Notes: generated by a model not told the origin, from the sequence alone. A stretch of 64,000 bases of DNA from Gymnopilus junonius (GCA_015501075.1 JADNYJ010000166.1:20410-84409), one strand, 5' to 3'; positions 1 through 12,381 are shown, counted from the stretch's first letter. Made by a program: numbers and translations.

Positions 1-1416
1 ACCCTGGATGTATTTTTTTGGCGGTTCGAAGTAAGAAGCTGATTCGAACACTGTGAGGCTTATGATGGAAGGACACAGGGCATGTTTCAAAGCGAAGTTG
101 CAGAAGTCGAGTACTTGTTTAGGGCTGCGCGACAGTGTGACCGTTCGTACAAGGGCAGGGACGACCATATTAAATCCATTTTTTGACAACGAGGACAATG
201 CGCGCAGGTCAGATCGACTTAGAAGGCCACAAATCGAACAAAATGAGTCATAGTCGAGATCGAATACATGCATTGGCATAATCGCTGAAGTTGGGGAAAG
301 GTTGTCAAGACATTCCTTCCAAGAAGACCAGGCTTACTTCTGGGTATGAAATGTGATCCTCAATTTGACTTGGTGAACCGCTTGTATGTGGGACGACGAT
401 GGGTGGTATAGATGGGCGGTGTTTTCAATGTTTTCTATGCGTTTTCTCACGGACACAATGTTTCGTGACAGGCTGTGCTACCCGAGTCCTCGGAATCCAA
501 CGAGAAAACGCACGCGATCATCGCACCTATGGTCCTATGCGCGCTGGTGGGTCCACTCCCAAAGATCGGTATGATAACCCTTTTGGAAAGTGAAGGAAAG
601 GTTTATTACCGGGTAGGTCTTAATGTTGGAACGACAGGCCCTCTCGGCATCTTTCCTCGTCTTAGGCCACGTCTACTGATCGTCTTTTTTGAGCCTCACA
701 TCCTACAGAAAAGGAGACATCTTGTACCAGCATAGCAGCTTTGTGGGTGCATGTCACGTCAAGGTAACACTATTCGGTCCTCATTGCTGTGTCATGCCAG
801 TCCTGGTAAGGAAACTCGAAGGAAACTACACTATCATCATCACGTCATAACTTACGAATACTGATGGTGAAAATGCCTGACGTGCTCAGAAATGTCAAGG
901 ACCTGAGCTCTGGGCGCGTGTGTGTCCACTGCCAAGGTATTCTCAGTCCCAGTCTGTACAATTAGCAGGTTTGCTTAATGCATTCCTTATTTGCATGCCA
1001 TCCCCGACATTTGACTTCAACTGTAACGGCAACCAGTTTTGTTGAATTATATCTAGCAACTACTTTATCAACTTAGCTGAATTATTAAAATCACCCATAG
1101 ATTGAGTTTGCAAGAAGACCATTGAGTCATTACACATTCCCATGCCTATACCCAATTGAACTCATTTAGAAGCACATTGTGGGCACATGAGCGCTGGACC
1201 CACTGCCAATTGGCTTGATGGAATCTTTCCATTTGCTGTCTAAAACCCGCCCTTGTCATCGCCCACTAATCGTCGCCCACAAGGCAACTTACTTAAATGA
1301 AGTAGCCATCTGTCGAATCGTTGTAGCGGCTGGCCCTCTTCATTATATCCCGACATCGCCCTCACTGCTGGTCAGTATAGCTTCACATTTCTGAATACCT
1401 TGGGACCACCTTCATC
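1..1416. other. Intergenic, no gene recognised
   Basis: Only short open frames without recognisable domains are present. A TATA-like stretch near 1342-1348 lies about 70 nt before the start codon of the kinase-like gene and may be its core promoter. The left edge may hold the end of a gene outside the window. Confidence 0.4.
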
Positions 1417-2597
1417 ATGCAATTCAAACTTTTGCTCGTTGCATTTTTCACTTTTGCAAATGTTGTCCCAGAGGTTTTCGCTGCCACTATTCCTAAGCAT
1501 CATGGGGGAAAGACGATCGTGGTATGTGGCAGTTTGCACCAATACCAATATATGATTAAAATTTCGTGCAGAAAGCACATTCAGGTCCCAGTCACCACAC
1601 CTCTCCTCAGACGGCCCACCATGGTGTTCATCAAACAGTTCACCATGCTACTCGTCGACATACAGGTGCATCATTAAAGGTAATGTCTTCGTAAATTACA
1701 ATTCCGTGGCACAGGAGTCCCTGAACCCGAGAATTTTAGCCACATAAGTGCTCTGGAAGGAGCAAGCATTCTAGCCTTCACAAGCGCAGTGAGTAGTGAA
1801 AGGCGGGATTGACCAGAAGCGATTTCATTAACCAAGCTTCGATTAATTTCAATAGATGATCTCGACACCTCAGTGTGGCAAAACATTCGAAACCCGAAAA
1901 GAGTCATGACGCCAGCAAACTATCCACTCTTTCTTGGAGTGCAAAACGAAATACTTGGGAACGGCATGTGTGGTGAGGTAAAGACTGTTTTCGGCCATCC
2001 CCACCTAGTGGCAAAGGTATACCATGACGGTTCACAACACAGCCACGATACCGCGCTTCACGAAGGAAAAATGCTGGAAAAGGTCGAATTGCTCAAAGGG
2101 TTCAACGACTTCCAGAATCGCCCCGGACATGATGTTCAACCTATTCTATACATGAAGAAGGTTGAGGGCGTCCCGCTCACCCAGACAAATTATTATAAAA
2201 ACATGCCAGATCACCAGGCTCGCGTAGTTGCAATGAATTACGCCAAACACAGAGTCGCTGAACAGGTCTGGCACCATTTACAGGATGTTAAAGTTTTACA
2301 TAAGTGGGTGATCACGATTATAAAGCTTAAGCCTGCCTTTTACTTGCATTTGTTTGAACATTGAAGTGACATCAAGATGGAGAACGTCCTTTGGACTGAA
2401 CATACTGACCAACATGGCACACATCAGATCCATCCTAACCTGATCGATTGGCAGGGAGCAATTGATATGAGTGCGGATCACAACATCGGCAGTTCTCAGA
2501 TGGTATGTAATCAGTTCATGGAGTATCCTTTCCAGGTTCTCACATCTTTGCACAGTATAAGAATGTATTGCAAAAGGTCCACGAGCAGTTTCACTGA
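1417..2597 (+). CDS. Secreted protein-kinase-like protein
   Basis: Six exons join in frame to 295 residues: 1417-1521, 1572-1679, 1740-1788, 1856-2303, 2367-2502, 2556-2597. Introns are 50-67 nt with GT-AG ends. Residues 1-22 form a signal peptide (basic start, hydrophobic core, VFA-A). A histidine-rich linker follows. The rest reads as a minimal kinase fold: a glycine loop (LGNGMCGEV), a lysine strand (HLVAKVY), a catalytic loop HNDIKMENVLW in place of HRDxxxxN, and LIDWQGA at the DFG position. The catalytic loop Asp and Asn are kept. The Arg of HRD is Asn, and Phe-Gly of DFG is Trp-Gln. The protein ends soon after, so the C-lobe is very short. It would act outside the cell or in the secretory path. 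Whether it is an active kinase is unknown; the splice that builds HND is strongly supported by phase. Confidence 0.82.
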
Positions 2598-4389
2598 GAA
2601 TTGGCTTCTGGAAAGCATGAGTACGAGTGTGAACATGTAGTAGCAATAAAATATGAAGTTAATTTGCCTTCGAAATGTGAAGTTAGTATCTGCACCCAAG
2701 CCCAGCCTCCATGAAATCCAGGTCTGCGATGTTGTGGACTTCGTGGAGCGTGCGCTTACGACATCGCATGGATCTGTCCTGATAGCGACGCCATCCTCAT
2801 GGTATTCCCTGTTATTTACTCCTATTCATTACTTATTCCATTTTGGAGCGTGCTCCGACTAAGCACGGAACCGGCCTCTTGGCCATTTCCTAAAGACGTT
2901 GGGCGCTACTTTCAAGCGCGATCGACGATCCTTTACATTGACTATTTTTATTACTCACCATTCTCCATTTCAATAATAGGAACCCGACGACTTCATGCCG
3001 CCGATAATTTCCTTAAAAGTATTGTAAATTTCGTCTCTCCCTTTCAATTACTATTTTTTATGACACAGAATCGTCCTCCCGACGACTCTCTGACTCATTT
3101 CCCTTATTCTACTGCCCATTTTCTCCTCTTCACCGCGATTTTATCACATTTTTTACTCATAAAATATTACTAGCACCTTAGGTATATAATCCTGTAGTAG
3201 CTGGATTTTTTCCTCAGCTCGTAATCGAGAGGAATTTGCTCGCCCTTTAATGGTCGTGCCGCCGAGGCAATTTTTCTATATTTAACATTCTCTACTCTAC
3301 GGATTTCTCTAGGACGTGACTGACGGAGTCGTCATCTTACTCTGCCTAGATCCCTCTTACCCTTTCTTACCTCGTTCGTGTCCTTACCGGATCGACTCTC
3401 TACACCATTATTGTCGACCCAGACCAGTTAAAAGAGTGCTGTTACAGTTGTACGATGAATTTGCTTTCACTGTTTTCAATGCCGTTTCAGTGATAAATTA
3501 TCATTGGCAAAGTGCCAATCACTTGTATGTGATGACGTTCACGCCACCGTCCAATCCTTTACAGAGTCGGAGACTTTGAAATGACAACTAGTTATTTGAA
3601 TGATCAGAAGGGTGTCTACTATCTAGCCAAGACATCGATGGTTCTACCATAAACCCCGGCTCTCGCTCTAAAACCATCGGGCACCCCACCACACCCAGGT
3701 GGCACAGTGACAAGCACAGTGAGCGATGTCAGTCAGCACCTTCGATTTTGTGGGCAGTACATTAAAAAAAATAGGAGTAACAGACTTCCAATTCATCCAT
3801 CTTCTCGAGACTTGCGGGGGAAGCATCAGGAGTTTCACAATTTACTTGTTTACGCTTGTACAAGCGGAAATAAGCGTAAAAAAGCGTCAAAGTAAAAAGT
3901 TAGACAATCCGCGTCCCTTTTTCGGAAAAGCGACTTTGATGGCCAATTCGCATCACAAATTTGTAATGAAAATTCTGGAACTTTCTAATGATTTTGCCCT
4001 AACTTGGCTTTTTTTTACTTGCCGTGCGGCAGCCGCAAGCCGGAAAACCGCCAAAAGCGGACAAGTAAATTGCGAACTTCCTGATGGCCAACGGCCACTC
4101 AGCGTCACTTTTGAGCTCCACATGGAATAACGCACGGGAACCAGAGACGACTCCATCTGAGAGCTCGATACAGGTCTCTTCGCCTCAGCTCTGATACCTC
4201 ATCTCAAGCAGTAGCTAGAGCTTCTGGTAATATCATCCACGCCAGCTGTGGAACCCCCCCTCTGCCAGGCGGACCACAATCGGCTCAACACAGTGAGACA
4301 GCAAAACCTAATGACAATCGGCAACATGGAAGTGAATCGTCATCGGAAAAAAAGTACCTGCTTCCATATCAGGAGCAGTTTCAAACAAT
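2598..4389. other. Intergenic, T/C-rich, no gene recognised
   Basis: The stretch is pyrimidine-rich on the plus strand with scattered short frames and no domain. A 9-bp inverted repeat with TTTACGCTT arms lies at 3849-3857 and 3872-3880. No supported RNA gene or element was found. Confidence 0.4.
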
Positions 4390-5240
4390 GCATCAGTCGA
4401 CGCAAAAAATGATAACGGAGAAGTCATCCTCGAAGAAGGTCCAGGATCCACAGGCCCTGCCATCGTTTCCTTCATAATTGTGGCTAATACAGGAAAAGGT
4501 AAGGAAGGACTTCGTTATGTATGCGCTGCAATTGTATTTACTTGCCGGATACGGGTCAAGCCACTGTCTCGTCATCTATAACACTTGTCGTTAGTGCTTT
4601 TGCAACGGAAATAGGTCAGTGAATTCATATCAAATTCAATCTGGCTTCACTTACGATTTGATACATTTTCAATGTCTTCCACGCCAGCAGCCACACCTTC
4701 CGGGAACCATGTCCTACTTGCCCAGGGTATCTTTCTCAGCATCCGCTCTTCCATTGCATGATGGAAACCCAAATTAATGTCTGGATGAGTTCCGACTGAA
4801 ACAATTGTCATCGAAATTCCTGTCACTTCTGGCACAAAAAAAGGTGAGTACAGGCTTAGGCACATTACTCCAGGATTACTTACTCTTCAATGTGTCTGTA
4901 ACCGATACTATAGATTCATCCAAACAAAGCCGCAAGGGGCAAAGTGTCAGGAGGAAGTATGAAATTGAGCATATCTCTTACACGACGGAGAGTCTTCCAT
5001 TGGGCGGGAAGTATCTGAGCAGGCAAAGGGTGCACGGCTGAAAGCCAGTCGAAAGAGAAGGGATCTTCAGATTCCAAGGCGGCAGAAAAGAAATCTCCGT
5101 CAAAAGGCGACAAGAACGACAAGGCAACTACAATCAGAGACGAAGATGAGGATACATGGAAGTCATCCCTTTCCAACGCCGACTGGATCTGGACCAATGA
5201 GGTTAAGAATGGTGTCGCTCCCATCGGCGCCCGCGCATTC
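4390..5240 (+). pseudogene. Gene fragment with a WIWTNE-type motif
   Basis: Plus-strand pieces look coding but do not join into one frame. About 4390-4498 reads as an acidic segment ending in a GT donor. About 5056-5238 reads as a Lys/Ser-rich acidic linker followed by ADWIWTNE and then GVAPIGARAFRR. That second block resembles the start of a beta-sandwich segment I associate with uncharacterised fungal proteins, but I cannot name the family. The frame stops at 5253-5255 shortly after the motif. A dispersed repeat begins about 150 bp downstream. It could be a real gene with unresolved introns, but a remnant is more likely. Confidence 0.35.
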
Positions 5241-5390
5241 CGAAGGGTCTCCCGCGAGGGCTGAAAGCAACGGGAGTAACGCGTAGGATCTGGCAAGGTG
5301 TGGTCCGCAGGTCATGCCTTCGACATCGATCTCGAAAAGCCAACTTCCAAATTCACTGAAGGGCGGTGTCTGGTAGATGTGATATTCAAG

Positions 5391-5500
5391 TTACCGGGAA
5401 TGAGCTCACCTGCGACTGCTTTCTAGGTCAGCTCGGAGAGATCTCTAGATTCTGATGCCTCGAAATCTTTAGAAGCCAGCCGGTACTGACTAGAGACAAG
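5391..5500. repeat. Dispersed repeat, copy 1
   Basis: About 110 bp here match 17434-17540 with several substitutions and small gaps. The best stretch is the GATTCTGATGCCTCGAA block followed by a GGTACTGACTAGA block. Weaker similarity reaches upstream to about 5365. No coding frame is shared, so it looks like a non-coding element or a shared transposon end. Confidence 0.7.
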
Positions 5501-5960
5501 AGGGGCTGCTTCTTGGGGCCCGAGCTCTCTGACTTTTTCTTCTCTTTATTGCTTACCACAATTAATGCCTGAACAAAATTCCACTTGAACTCGCGATCGG
5601 TCTCATTTCCTGCGAGTGGAAAGGTCTGTTCCGAACGGCATCATCGGCACGGATCTGAACCTGTCTGCGACCAGGCTGTCACTGAGACTGTCTTTCCTTC
5701 CTCACAGAGATATAAACAGAGGCAGTTTGACCGGGGTCGCTCTCTGTTGTCTGCCTCTGCCTCTAAGCTTCCTTATTCTTCTACCCCGAAAATACGTACC
5801 TCAAACCTTTACGTGTCTACCGATTATTGTCGCACCTTTACCTACCTTAGTGCTTCATCTAGTCTGTTTAAAAGTAAGCTTCACTTTTATTTTCATCGAT
5901 CCCTCCTCGTAACTGACTGACTATTGCTTACTTTTTTCCCTCTCCTTCCTACTCTACTAA
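5501..5960. other. Upstream region of trypsin-fold gene
   Basis: Pyrimidine-rich DNA typical of fungal promoters and 5' leaders lies before the next gene. No recognisable coding frame. Confidence 0.4.
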
Positions 5961-7741
5961 TTGACCGTGTCATCCGATCCCACTCTTAGCATCAACCAAG
6001 ACTTCCAGGACCTCTGTTTGACCTTCAAGGTAGACGAGAGCCAGTCTCTGAATTCTCCTATCTCCTCCATCACTACTGTCGTCCGCGATGCTGGTCGCCT
6101 CACCGACGAGTACCCCCAAGCATGGACCGACTTCTTTCCCAGCCGCGCTCCCTGTGTCTATAAGTCCGGCCGTGCTTGGGAAGTCCCTGAGGAGCAGGCA
6201 TCGAACGTGAGCCCGCACCATCTGCCGTCCTGACATTGGCCCATTTGGGTTCCATCCTTCAGCAGATCATCGAATGTCTCGACTCGATGTGCGTTAAATT
6301 TACCTGCATCAATCCTTGGGATGGCCAACAAAGGGGAGGAGAAACTTCTTTGCCCTTTCCTCCTCTCCGTCGGTGTGACGCCCCGCTCCCTCGCTTACGA
6401 TGATGCCGTCGCCGCTGCCAATAGCATCAAGACGATCCTCGCTGTCCATGGCCTCTCAGAGGTCGAGGTGGCTTTTGTCGAGATGGTCAACAAGCTTTCA
6501 GTCGGCGGACCCAAGCTCATGTCACTAGACCCCATCGCCGACCCGGTCCCTGAGTACCGAAAACATTTCAGCTCCACCCTGGGTCTTTCCATCGCGCCGA
6601 AAGACATGCCCTGGTTCGAGGGCACAGGCGCCATATACTTCCGCCTCAGCAGCAAGACCAACGACATCACCTTGCTGACATATGCCCACGTCGTCCACCC
6701 GCCTCCTGCCTTCCCCAACAACGCGGGCATGACGCGCACCAGCAACAGCCAGGACTCGGAACACATGATCGCGCTCGGTCACGGGGCTACAACAGGGCCA
6801 TCGCCAGCATGATGGCCGAAATCGGCAAGCTCACGCGCGACATCCACACCTGGAACCGCCAGCTCCAGATGCCGGTGGACATGGCGACGAGGAGGATCAA
6901 CCGGTTGGATGGATTCCACACCGAGGTGACCAAGTTCCGCTCTATTCCTGAGTTGCGCGCTGTTGGGTGGGTGCTTCACTCCTCGCCGATCCAGGTCCCG
7001 GTTCAGCCCCTTGGCTACACTGAGGACTGGGGTCTCATCCAGCTAGATCCCAAGATGATCGATGAGGACACATTTTTGGGAAATAAGCTCTTCTTCGGTA
7101 AGTATATATTTTCCTTCTTTCTACTCCTATTCTCCCTTGCTGTCGCAAAACCGCTCTTCTGTCATGGCAAGCTTTCGCTGACTGCCACCTTTTCCTTCTC
7201 TTTTTCTTTCACAGGCGACAAATACACTCCCGGCGACTTTGCTGAGCTGATGTACCCCCACCACGAAGATCGAGCCGACTACCTGGTCCACGATGACAGC
7301 CTCCTCCAAGCCTCCGGCGTCCTCTCCCCAGCGGACATCACCAACCCAAAGCACCTCGATGCCAATGGCCACCCGTGCCTCATCGTGATGAAGCACGGCG
7401 GAACTACAGGTACGACGATTGGCTCTGCCAATGGGCTCGAGTCTGTCAAACGCACTCGCACTTACCAGGCGAACGGTATTGTCGAGCAAGACTCTCTTGA
7501 GATTGCTGTGGTACCATTCTATGGTAAGGGCGAGAGCGAGGGTCGTGATAAGTTTTCTGATAAAGGCGATTCTGGCTCCATCGTCCTCGCCAGGGACGGT
7601 AAGATCCTCGGCATGCTCACTGGCGGCTGCGGTTCTGTTCAAGAGACTGATATCACCTTCGTCACGCCCTTCTGGTGGATTCTGGAGCAGATCAAGGAGA
7701 AGTATCCTGATGCATTTCTGTACCCAGTCGTCCAGAAATAG
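5961..7741 (+). pseudogene. Trypsin-fold (S1-like) protein gene, frameshifted
   Basis: The frame reads an N-terminal helical region, then LLTYAHVVHP (catalytic His), EDWGLIQLD (Asp) and KGDSGSIVL (nucleophile Ser), all three residues of a chymotrypsin-fold triad. A clean intron lies at 7098-7214. The reading frame must change near 6206, near 6312 and at about 6786. The first could be a 56-nt intron (6207-6262), although the skipped stretch also reads like protein. The other two have no possible intron. The change at 6786 sits in a GGGG run and one more G would restore the frame. The family is frequent in Agaricomycetes, without signal peptide and of unknown role. Either this copy is dead or the assembly has small indels here. 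Confidence 0.72.
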
Positions 7742-7959
7742 GTACTTACCTGCCACGAAGAGCTCAGCGCGAAACGTGGGTCAGCTCGAGCAAAGCGTTG
7801 AGGAAACGGAGAGTATGAACCATGTTAAGTTGGAATTCGGTGGCAAGGGGCATAGAAAAGTAGCCCGATTTTTGTGATTGACTTCAGGGCAAGCTGCGAC
7901 TCTTGAACCGTGGCAGTCGACTTGTAGTTACAAGAAAATGTTATATCATTGCCAACGAC
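7742..7959. other. 3' flank of trypsin-fold gene
   Basis: Short spacer. Its last eight bases (7952-7959, CCAACGAC) are the left copy of the target duplication of the adjacent MITE. Confidence 0.6.
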
Positions 7960-8708
7960 TAGGGTTGCGTATAAAAGTCGGGGGGTACATGTAATTATGT
8001 AATATACATTTTCGATTTTGGGCCGATGTAATTTGTAATTTACAGGGTGTAAAAAATGTATTTTAATCCCCAGACGCGTTTTTTTGAGTCTACGACCAAA
8101 CCGATAGCAAAAACGCGTTCCTGAGGCCTAAACCCACGCAGTCAACTTAAAATCACCCGCCTCCACCACCTCCTCGCTGGGCTGGACGACAATTCGTGGT
8201 TTGGTGGCGACTTTGACGGCCTTTCGAACCACAGGACCATCCGCCAAAACCTCCTCCAGCTCGGCGGAGGCCATAAACTTGTAACCCTGGCATCGCCATT
8301 CAGGTTTAGCGAAGTCGGCCATATTGAGCTTGATAATCACGTCGACGACTTAATGTGTTCTCGAGGTCTCTACCGATAGTTTGGCTGGGGCACAGGACCA
8401 TACCTTTCCAATCAGAATTCCCTCAAACTTAAAATAAGGTTTCGGCGCGAGAGGCGCTGTACAGTAGTAATGGGTCAAGCCGGTGAGATTATCTTATCTT
8501 ATCTTAAGCTGTGGTGGCCAAGGACAAGGTGCCGCAAGAGGTGCCGCTCCCCCAGCTGGCCGTCGGCGGCTGGGTCACGTTTTCCAACATTAAATACATT
8601 ATATACATGGGTACCCCTGGGCCTCTGCATGTAAGTAGTAATATACTGTAAGATACCTATGTAAAATTACACTTCGTATAAAACACCCCACTTATATACG
8701 CAACCCTA
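7960..8708. mobile_element. Non-autonomous hAT-type MITE
   Basis: The 749-bp element starts TAGGGTTGCGTATA and ends with its exact reverse complement TATACGCAACCCTA. The inverted repeats continue imperfectly inward for some 20 bp. It is flanked on both sides by the same 8 bp, CCAACGAC (7952-7959 and 8709-8716). An 8-bp duplication with a YARNG-like end is the signature of the hAT superfamily. No transposase is encoded. A 70-codon minus-strand frame (8128-8340) of unknown meaning lies inside, so the element may have picked up a gene piece. It would depend on a hAT transposase elsewhere. Confidence 0.92.
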
Positions 8709-8716
8709 CCAACGAC

Positions 8717-9074
8717 ACGAGAATGAACTCTGAAGCGAAGGCACGTGATCGCCTTGAGGCCGGAAACATCATCAGATTCAAATGGTTACTTTGGTTCACA
8801 TTTTCATCTTCTACTTATGCATTGCATTTCCACCAAAGAACTGGTGTCCTTGTTGGACAAGAGTGTTGATAAGTCAAGCTTAGCGCATACGCCGTGCGCT
8901 TTGGAAATAGGTATTCTCAAATAAATTCAGACCTTCAACCCATCTAATCTAATCAAAGATAATCTTTAGGCACCCATGACTCATCGTTCTGGTGGGATTT
9001 AGCCGAGAATTGTTCTTTTTCCTCTACTGTCAGGTAGGTCGCTGTTATAACGCGACCTATTACTGAAAACGTTT
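8717..9074. other. Promoter region of MFS gene
   Basis: Spacer between the MITE and the MFS start codon. No gene seen. The MITE lies about 360 bp upstream of the start, so it may affect expression. Confidence 0.4.
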
Positions 9075-11190
9075 ATGCCGTCCTCTGAAGAGACCCCATT
9101 ACTCTCCGAAAATGACGTTCAAGCACGACATGACGCCATATATCGACGGTTCTCTCCAGCAAGGAAGCTTGCTATTGTAGGGATGGTGTCTGGTTGCGGT
9201 CTCATTCCATGTAAGGATTTCTATTCAATCTCGTCGAAGTGCTCTAATGCTTCCCAGTATTTGTAACAGGATCTTTCACCCCTTCTATACCCCAAATTGC
9301 CAAGGATCTCGATACTACTGGCTCAATAATAAAGTCTGTACCTAGAACGTCAGTGAGCAACCGTAACTAATTAATACTAATTCATAGCTTAGCAGTCAGT
9401 TTATCAGCATTTGCTGCATCTGTTGGAGGTCTGATTGGTGGCTCATATTCAACAATGTGTTAGTTTTACTCGTTCACAACCTTTATGAAATATTTACACT
9501 CACCCTTGAAACAGATGGACGGAGAGCAATCTACACTTTTTCGCTTCCTATTCTCGTTCTTGGTTCAATAGGCGTTGCCACTGCGTCAAATATACCTTCA
9601 CTACTATTTTGGCGATTCATGCAGGCTCTTGGAGCTTCTCCAGGCCAGGTCCTTGGAGCAGGTGTCATTGGAGATATATATAAACTGGAGGAACGAGGAA
9701 GGGGTATGGCAGTCTTCTTCGCTGTAAGTTTTCTTCCCTCTTGTACTCCTTCGTGTCCTTATGATCTTGTAGGCTGTACTCCTGGGACCGTCATTGGCCC
9801 CGTTGGTGGGAGGTCAGTATTTCAATCGTCTTGTTTCTATGTCTTCCAAGATAACTGACGACCTTTATGATCAAAGGATGGACGACCTTCCACTATTCGT
9901 GGAGGATTATGCAAGGATCTTTAGGAATGGTCGGCTTCGTAGCCTTCTGCATCATGTACTTTTTCTTCCCAGAAACCAGTCAGCCTGGTACCCGAGGTAT
10001 CGATAAACTAAGAGCCATCCAATCCGAATCCACCGAGAAGAGGATTGGGTTTGTTTTCGTCAACCCACTTCGGCCAATGCTCCTGCTACGCAGCCCAAAT
10101 TTACTGCTCATAGTGCGTTCTCCTTATTTCTGCTACTCAGAGCCCGTTTGATCTGAGGATTTCCGCAGTCTATTATTCTTTCAGCCTCGCTGATCACAGT
10201 TTTCGGTGAGTTTCGCCATTTGATGCCATTCTTTCACTATTCCTAAAGTCAGACTTAGTCTTATTAGTTCCGTTGGCCTATACAATTGTGAGATATTGCA
10301 CTGCTCTGACTTTCAGAAAGAACTTTAGCATACTGAATTTTCTAAAGGGTCAGCGATACAATATCGCCAATGAAGCCCTAATTGGCGCTTGCTTCCTGCC
10401 TGCTGGCTTGGGAAATATGAGTAAGTTGACAGCCCATTTCCATGTATCACCTCCTGTATATTGTCATACTCAACTCCACTCCGCAGCTGGAGCGGCCCTC
10501 GTAGGTCGTATCTCGGATCGGACGGTCATAAACTGGAGAAAGAAGCGCGGTGGGGTTTGGTACCCCGAAGATCGACTGCGGGCGTCACTGATTCCTTTCG
10601 CTTTGATCGTGCCTATTCCTCTGATCATCTACGGCCTTGCAAATCAATTTGTCGATGGGACGCCTGGGTTGGTGATCTGCCTAGTCTGCCTGTTTATCAA
10701 TGGTATTGGGGTATGCAATTCTGTTTTGCGAACATCTTATAGTTTGACGACTGATTGATTTTGGATTTTGCTTTTTTTTTTGAAAATTTCCAGGTGGAAA
10801 TGGCTTTTGGCCCTTGTGCCGCTTATCTTGTCGATGTAATGCATTCCAGAAGCGCTGAAGCTCTCGCTGCCAATGGGTACGCTGATTATGTCGCCTTCCG
10901 GAATTTAATGAAGCTGATATCTGGCTTGACTGAAGTGGTTTACGATCCGTCCTAATGGCTGCAGGAATTGCTGTCGTTCTGCCAATGATTAACACCTTTG
11001 GTATTGCTATTACCAACGCGGTCTGCGCTGTGATGGTTTGGATCGCCTTTGTGTATGTTTCCTGTTCTTTTATCGTCGTTGCGACTTAAGCTGATGCTCC
11101 GTTTGCAGAATGCTTTGCTGCATCATCCGATATGGAGATCAAATGCGGGCTTGGGTTGATGTGGGGTTCTCTACAGCGGAAAATAATTAG
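9075..11190 (+). CDS. MFS transporter, DHA1-like, copy A
   Basis: Multi-exon gene starting MPSSEETPLLSEND and ending DVGFSTAENN. The spliced frame carries the motif-A variant STMYGRRAIY, the motif-C-like ALGASPGQVLGAGVIGD in TM5, IYKLEERGRGMAVFF, FFFPET after TM6, the loop KKRGGVWYPEDRLRA, and HSRSAEALAANG near TM11. These are hallmarks of fungal drug:H+ antiporters with 12 membrane helices in the plasma membrane. Key joins are phase-checked: T|TA at 9210/9258, ATG T|AT before YGRR, and GT|A before the last exon. No stop or frameshift is needed, so it looks functional. The paralogue at 24468-26577 shares many splice sites. Substrate cannot be told. Confidence 0.85.
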
Positions 11191-11463
11191 AGGCTCTGCT
11201 TTGAAAAAATCAGGCACCATCGCTCTGGGAGCTGCATATGCCTTTGTTATGTCTGTAACAAATGTCCATAATGTGAATAATCTCCTCCATTTACGTACGA
11301 CTACGGCTGATAGCCGGTTAAGGATCAATATAACCCTGAGTGTCGGGATCAGCATTCTTGATTTGCCAGCAGACCAACGTTGAACACTTCCTATTGTGCT
11401 GAAGCTACAGAAGCCTGAAAATCTTTTCTACGGAGGGCAGACTGCGCCTCTGAACCAAAAAGA
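11191..11463. other. Spacer between two plus-strand genes
   Basis: No gene seen; holds the 3' flank of the MFS gene and the promoter of the next. Confidence 0.4.
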
Positions 11464-12381
11464 ATGGGCAAAGCACCTGCCGGACGGAAACGCGCCTTGT
11501 CAATCCCGACGAAGTCTACTGCAACCACAATCGGTACACCAGCTGCAAAACGCATGAAAACTGGCTCGACGAGTACTGGCAAAGGTACTACCTTTGTCCT
11601 TGATTAGGTCGGATTTCTGACAAGCTTGGGTTCGGTTTCCAGTGACAGTTGATGAGGTTAGCGACCCGGAGGAGTCGTCGGGCGAAGATGAAGGAAGTTC
11701 GAGTTCGGTATGTTCACTCTTGCCGAGCTAGGGGAAATTCTGTGCTGATTTGAGTTGGACTAGGACGAATCTGAATATGAATTCTCGCCTCTAGTTGGTG
11801 AATTCGATTTATTCTCGATGTCCACTCCAGAGCTCTGTGACGCATACGCTCCGCCTGGTAAAGCAAAGCTCTACCCAGAAGCGCTTTACAATACTATCCT
11901 GGCCTCCTATGAGAAGCCAAATAAGCTGATAACTGCTCAGATTACCGTCCCATCTTCCTACACTGCAGGAAAAGACGGCAGTATGACTTCTCCGCATATA
12001 GTCGACCCTATGGATAACGAGCAGTGGGATATCGCAATAAAGAACCTCAGAGAAATCAAGAAGCTTTCCGCCTTCAAGCCGAGATATGGACGACCTACAA
12101 AGGATGCATGGAACAGTCTGGCCTTCAAGGGCAGACTCACGCTCGCATATCCCAGATGTGGAATTTCTACCTCTTCTGGGACAATTTGCATTCGGCCATT
12201 GTGGAAGGCCGCGGATGGTGATGGAGAGATCATGGAGTTGTTTGAAGGAAGTTATTCGTTCAAGATTGCATATAATTCTATGTACTCAACCAGTGGGTAC
12301 GGAAGGGGCATAAAGAGGAATATCGACTTCTGGGCGGTCCGTAAGCTGGAACTTGAAGAAGAGTTAAGTGAAGATGATTAA
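11464..12381 (+). CDS. Uncharacterised protein, basic N-terminal tail
   Basis: Three exons (11464-11584, 11643-11707, 11764-12381) give 267 residues with all phases matching. The first 40 residues are rich in Lys, Arg, Thr and Ser with PAAKRMK, suggesting a nuclear localisation signal. A Ser/Glu/Asp-rich stretch follows. The rest (from about residue 60) is a compact domain with YPRCGISTSSGTICI and GRGIKRNIDFWAVRKLE, ending in an acidic tail. I do not recognise the family. The layout of basic tail, acidic serine linker and folded domain would suit a nuclear or chromatin-associated protein, but this is inference. Confidence 0.75.

Noticed and set aside
2503..2535. Short intron ending at TTCCAG in the kinase-like gene
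   Set aside because: It would be only 33 nt; the acceptor at 2555 gives a normal 53-nt intron and an in-frame end.
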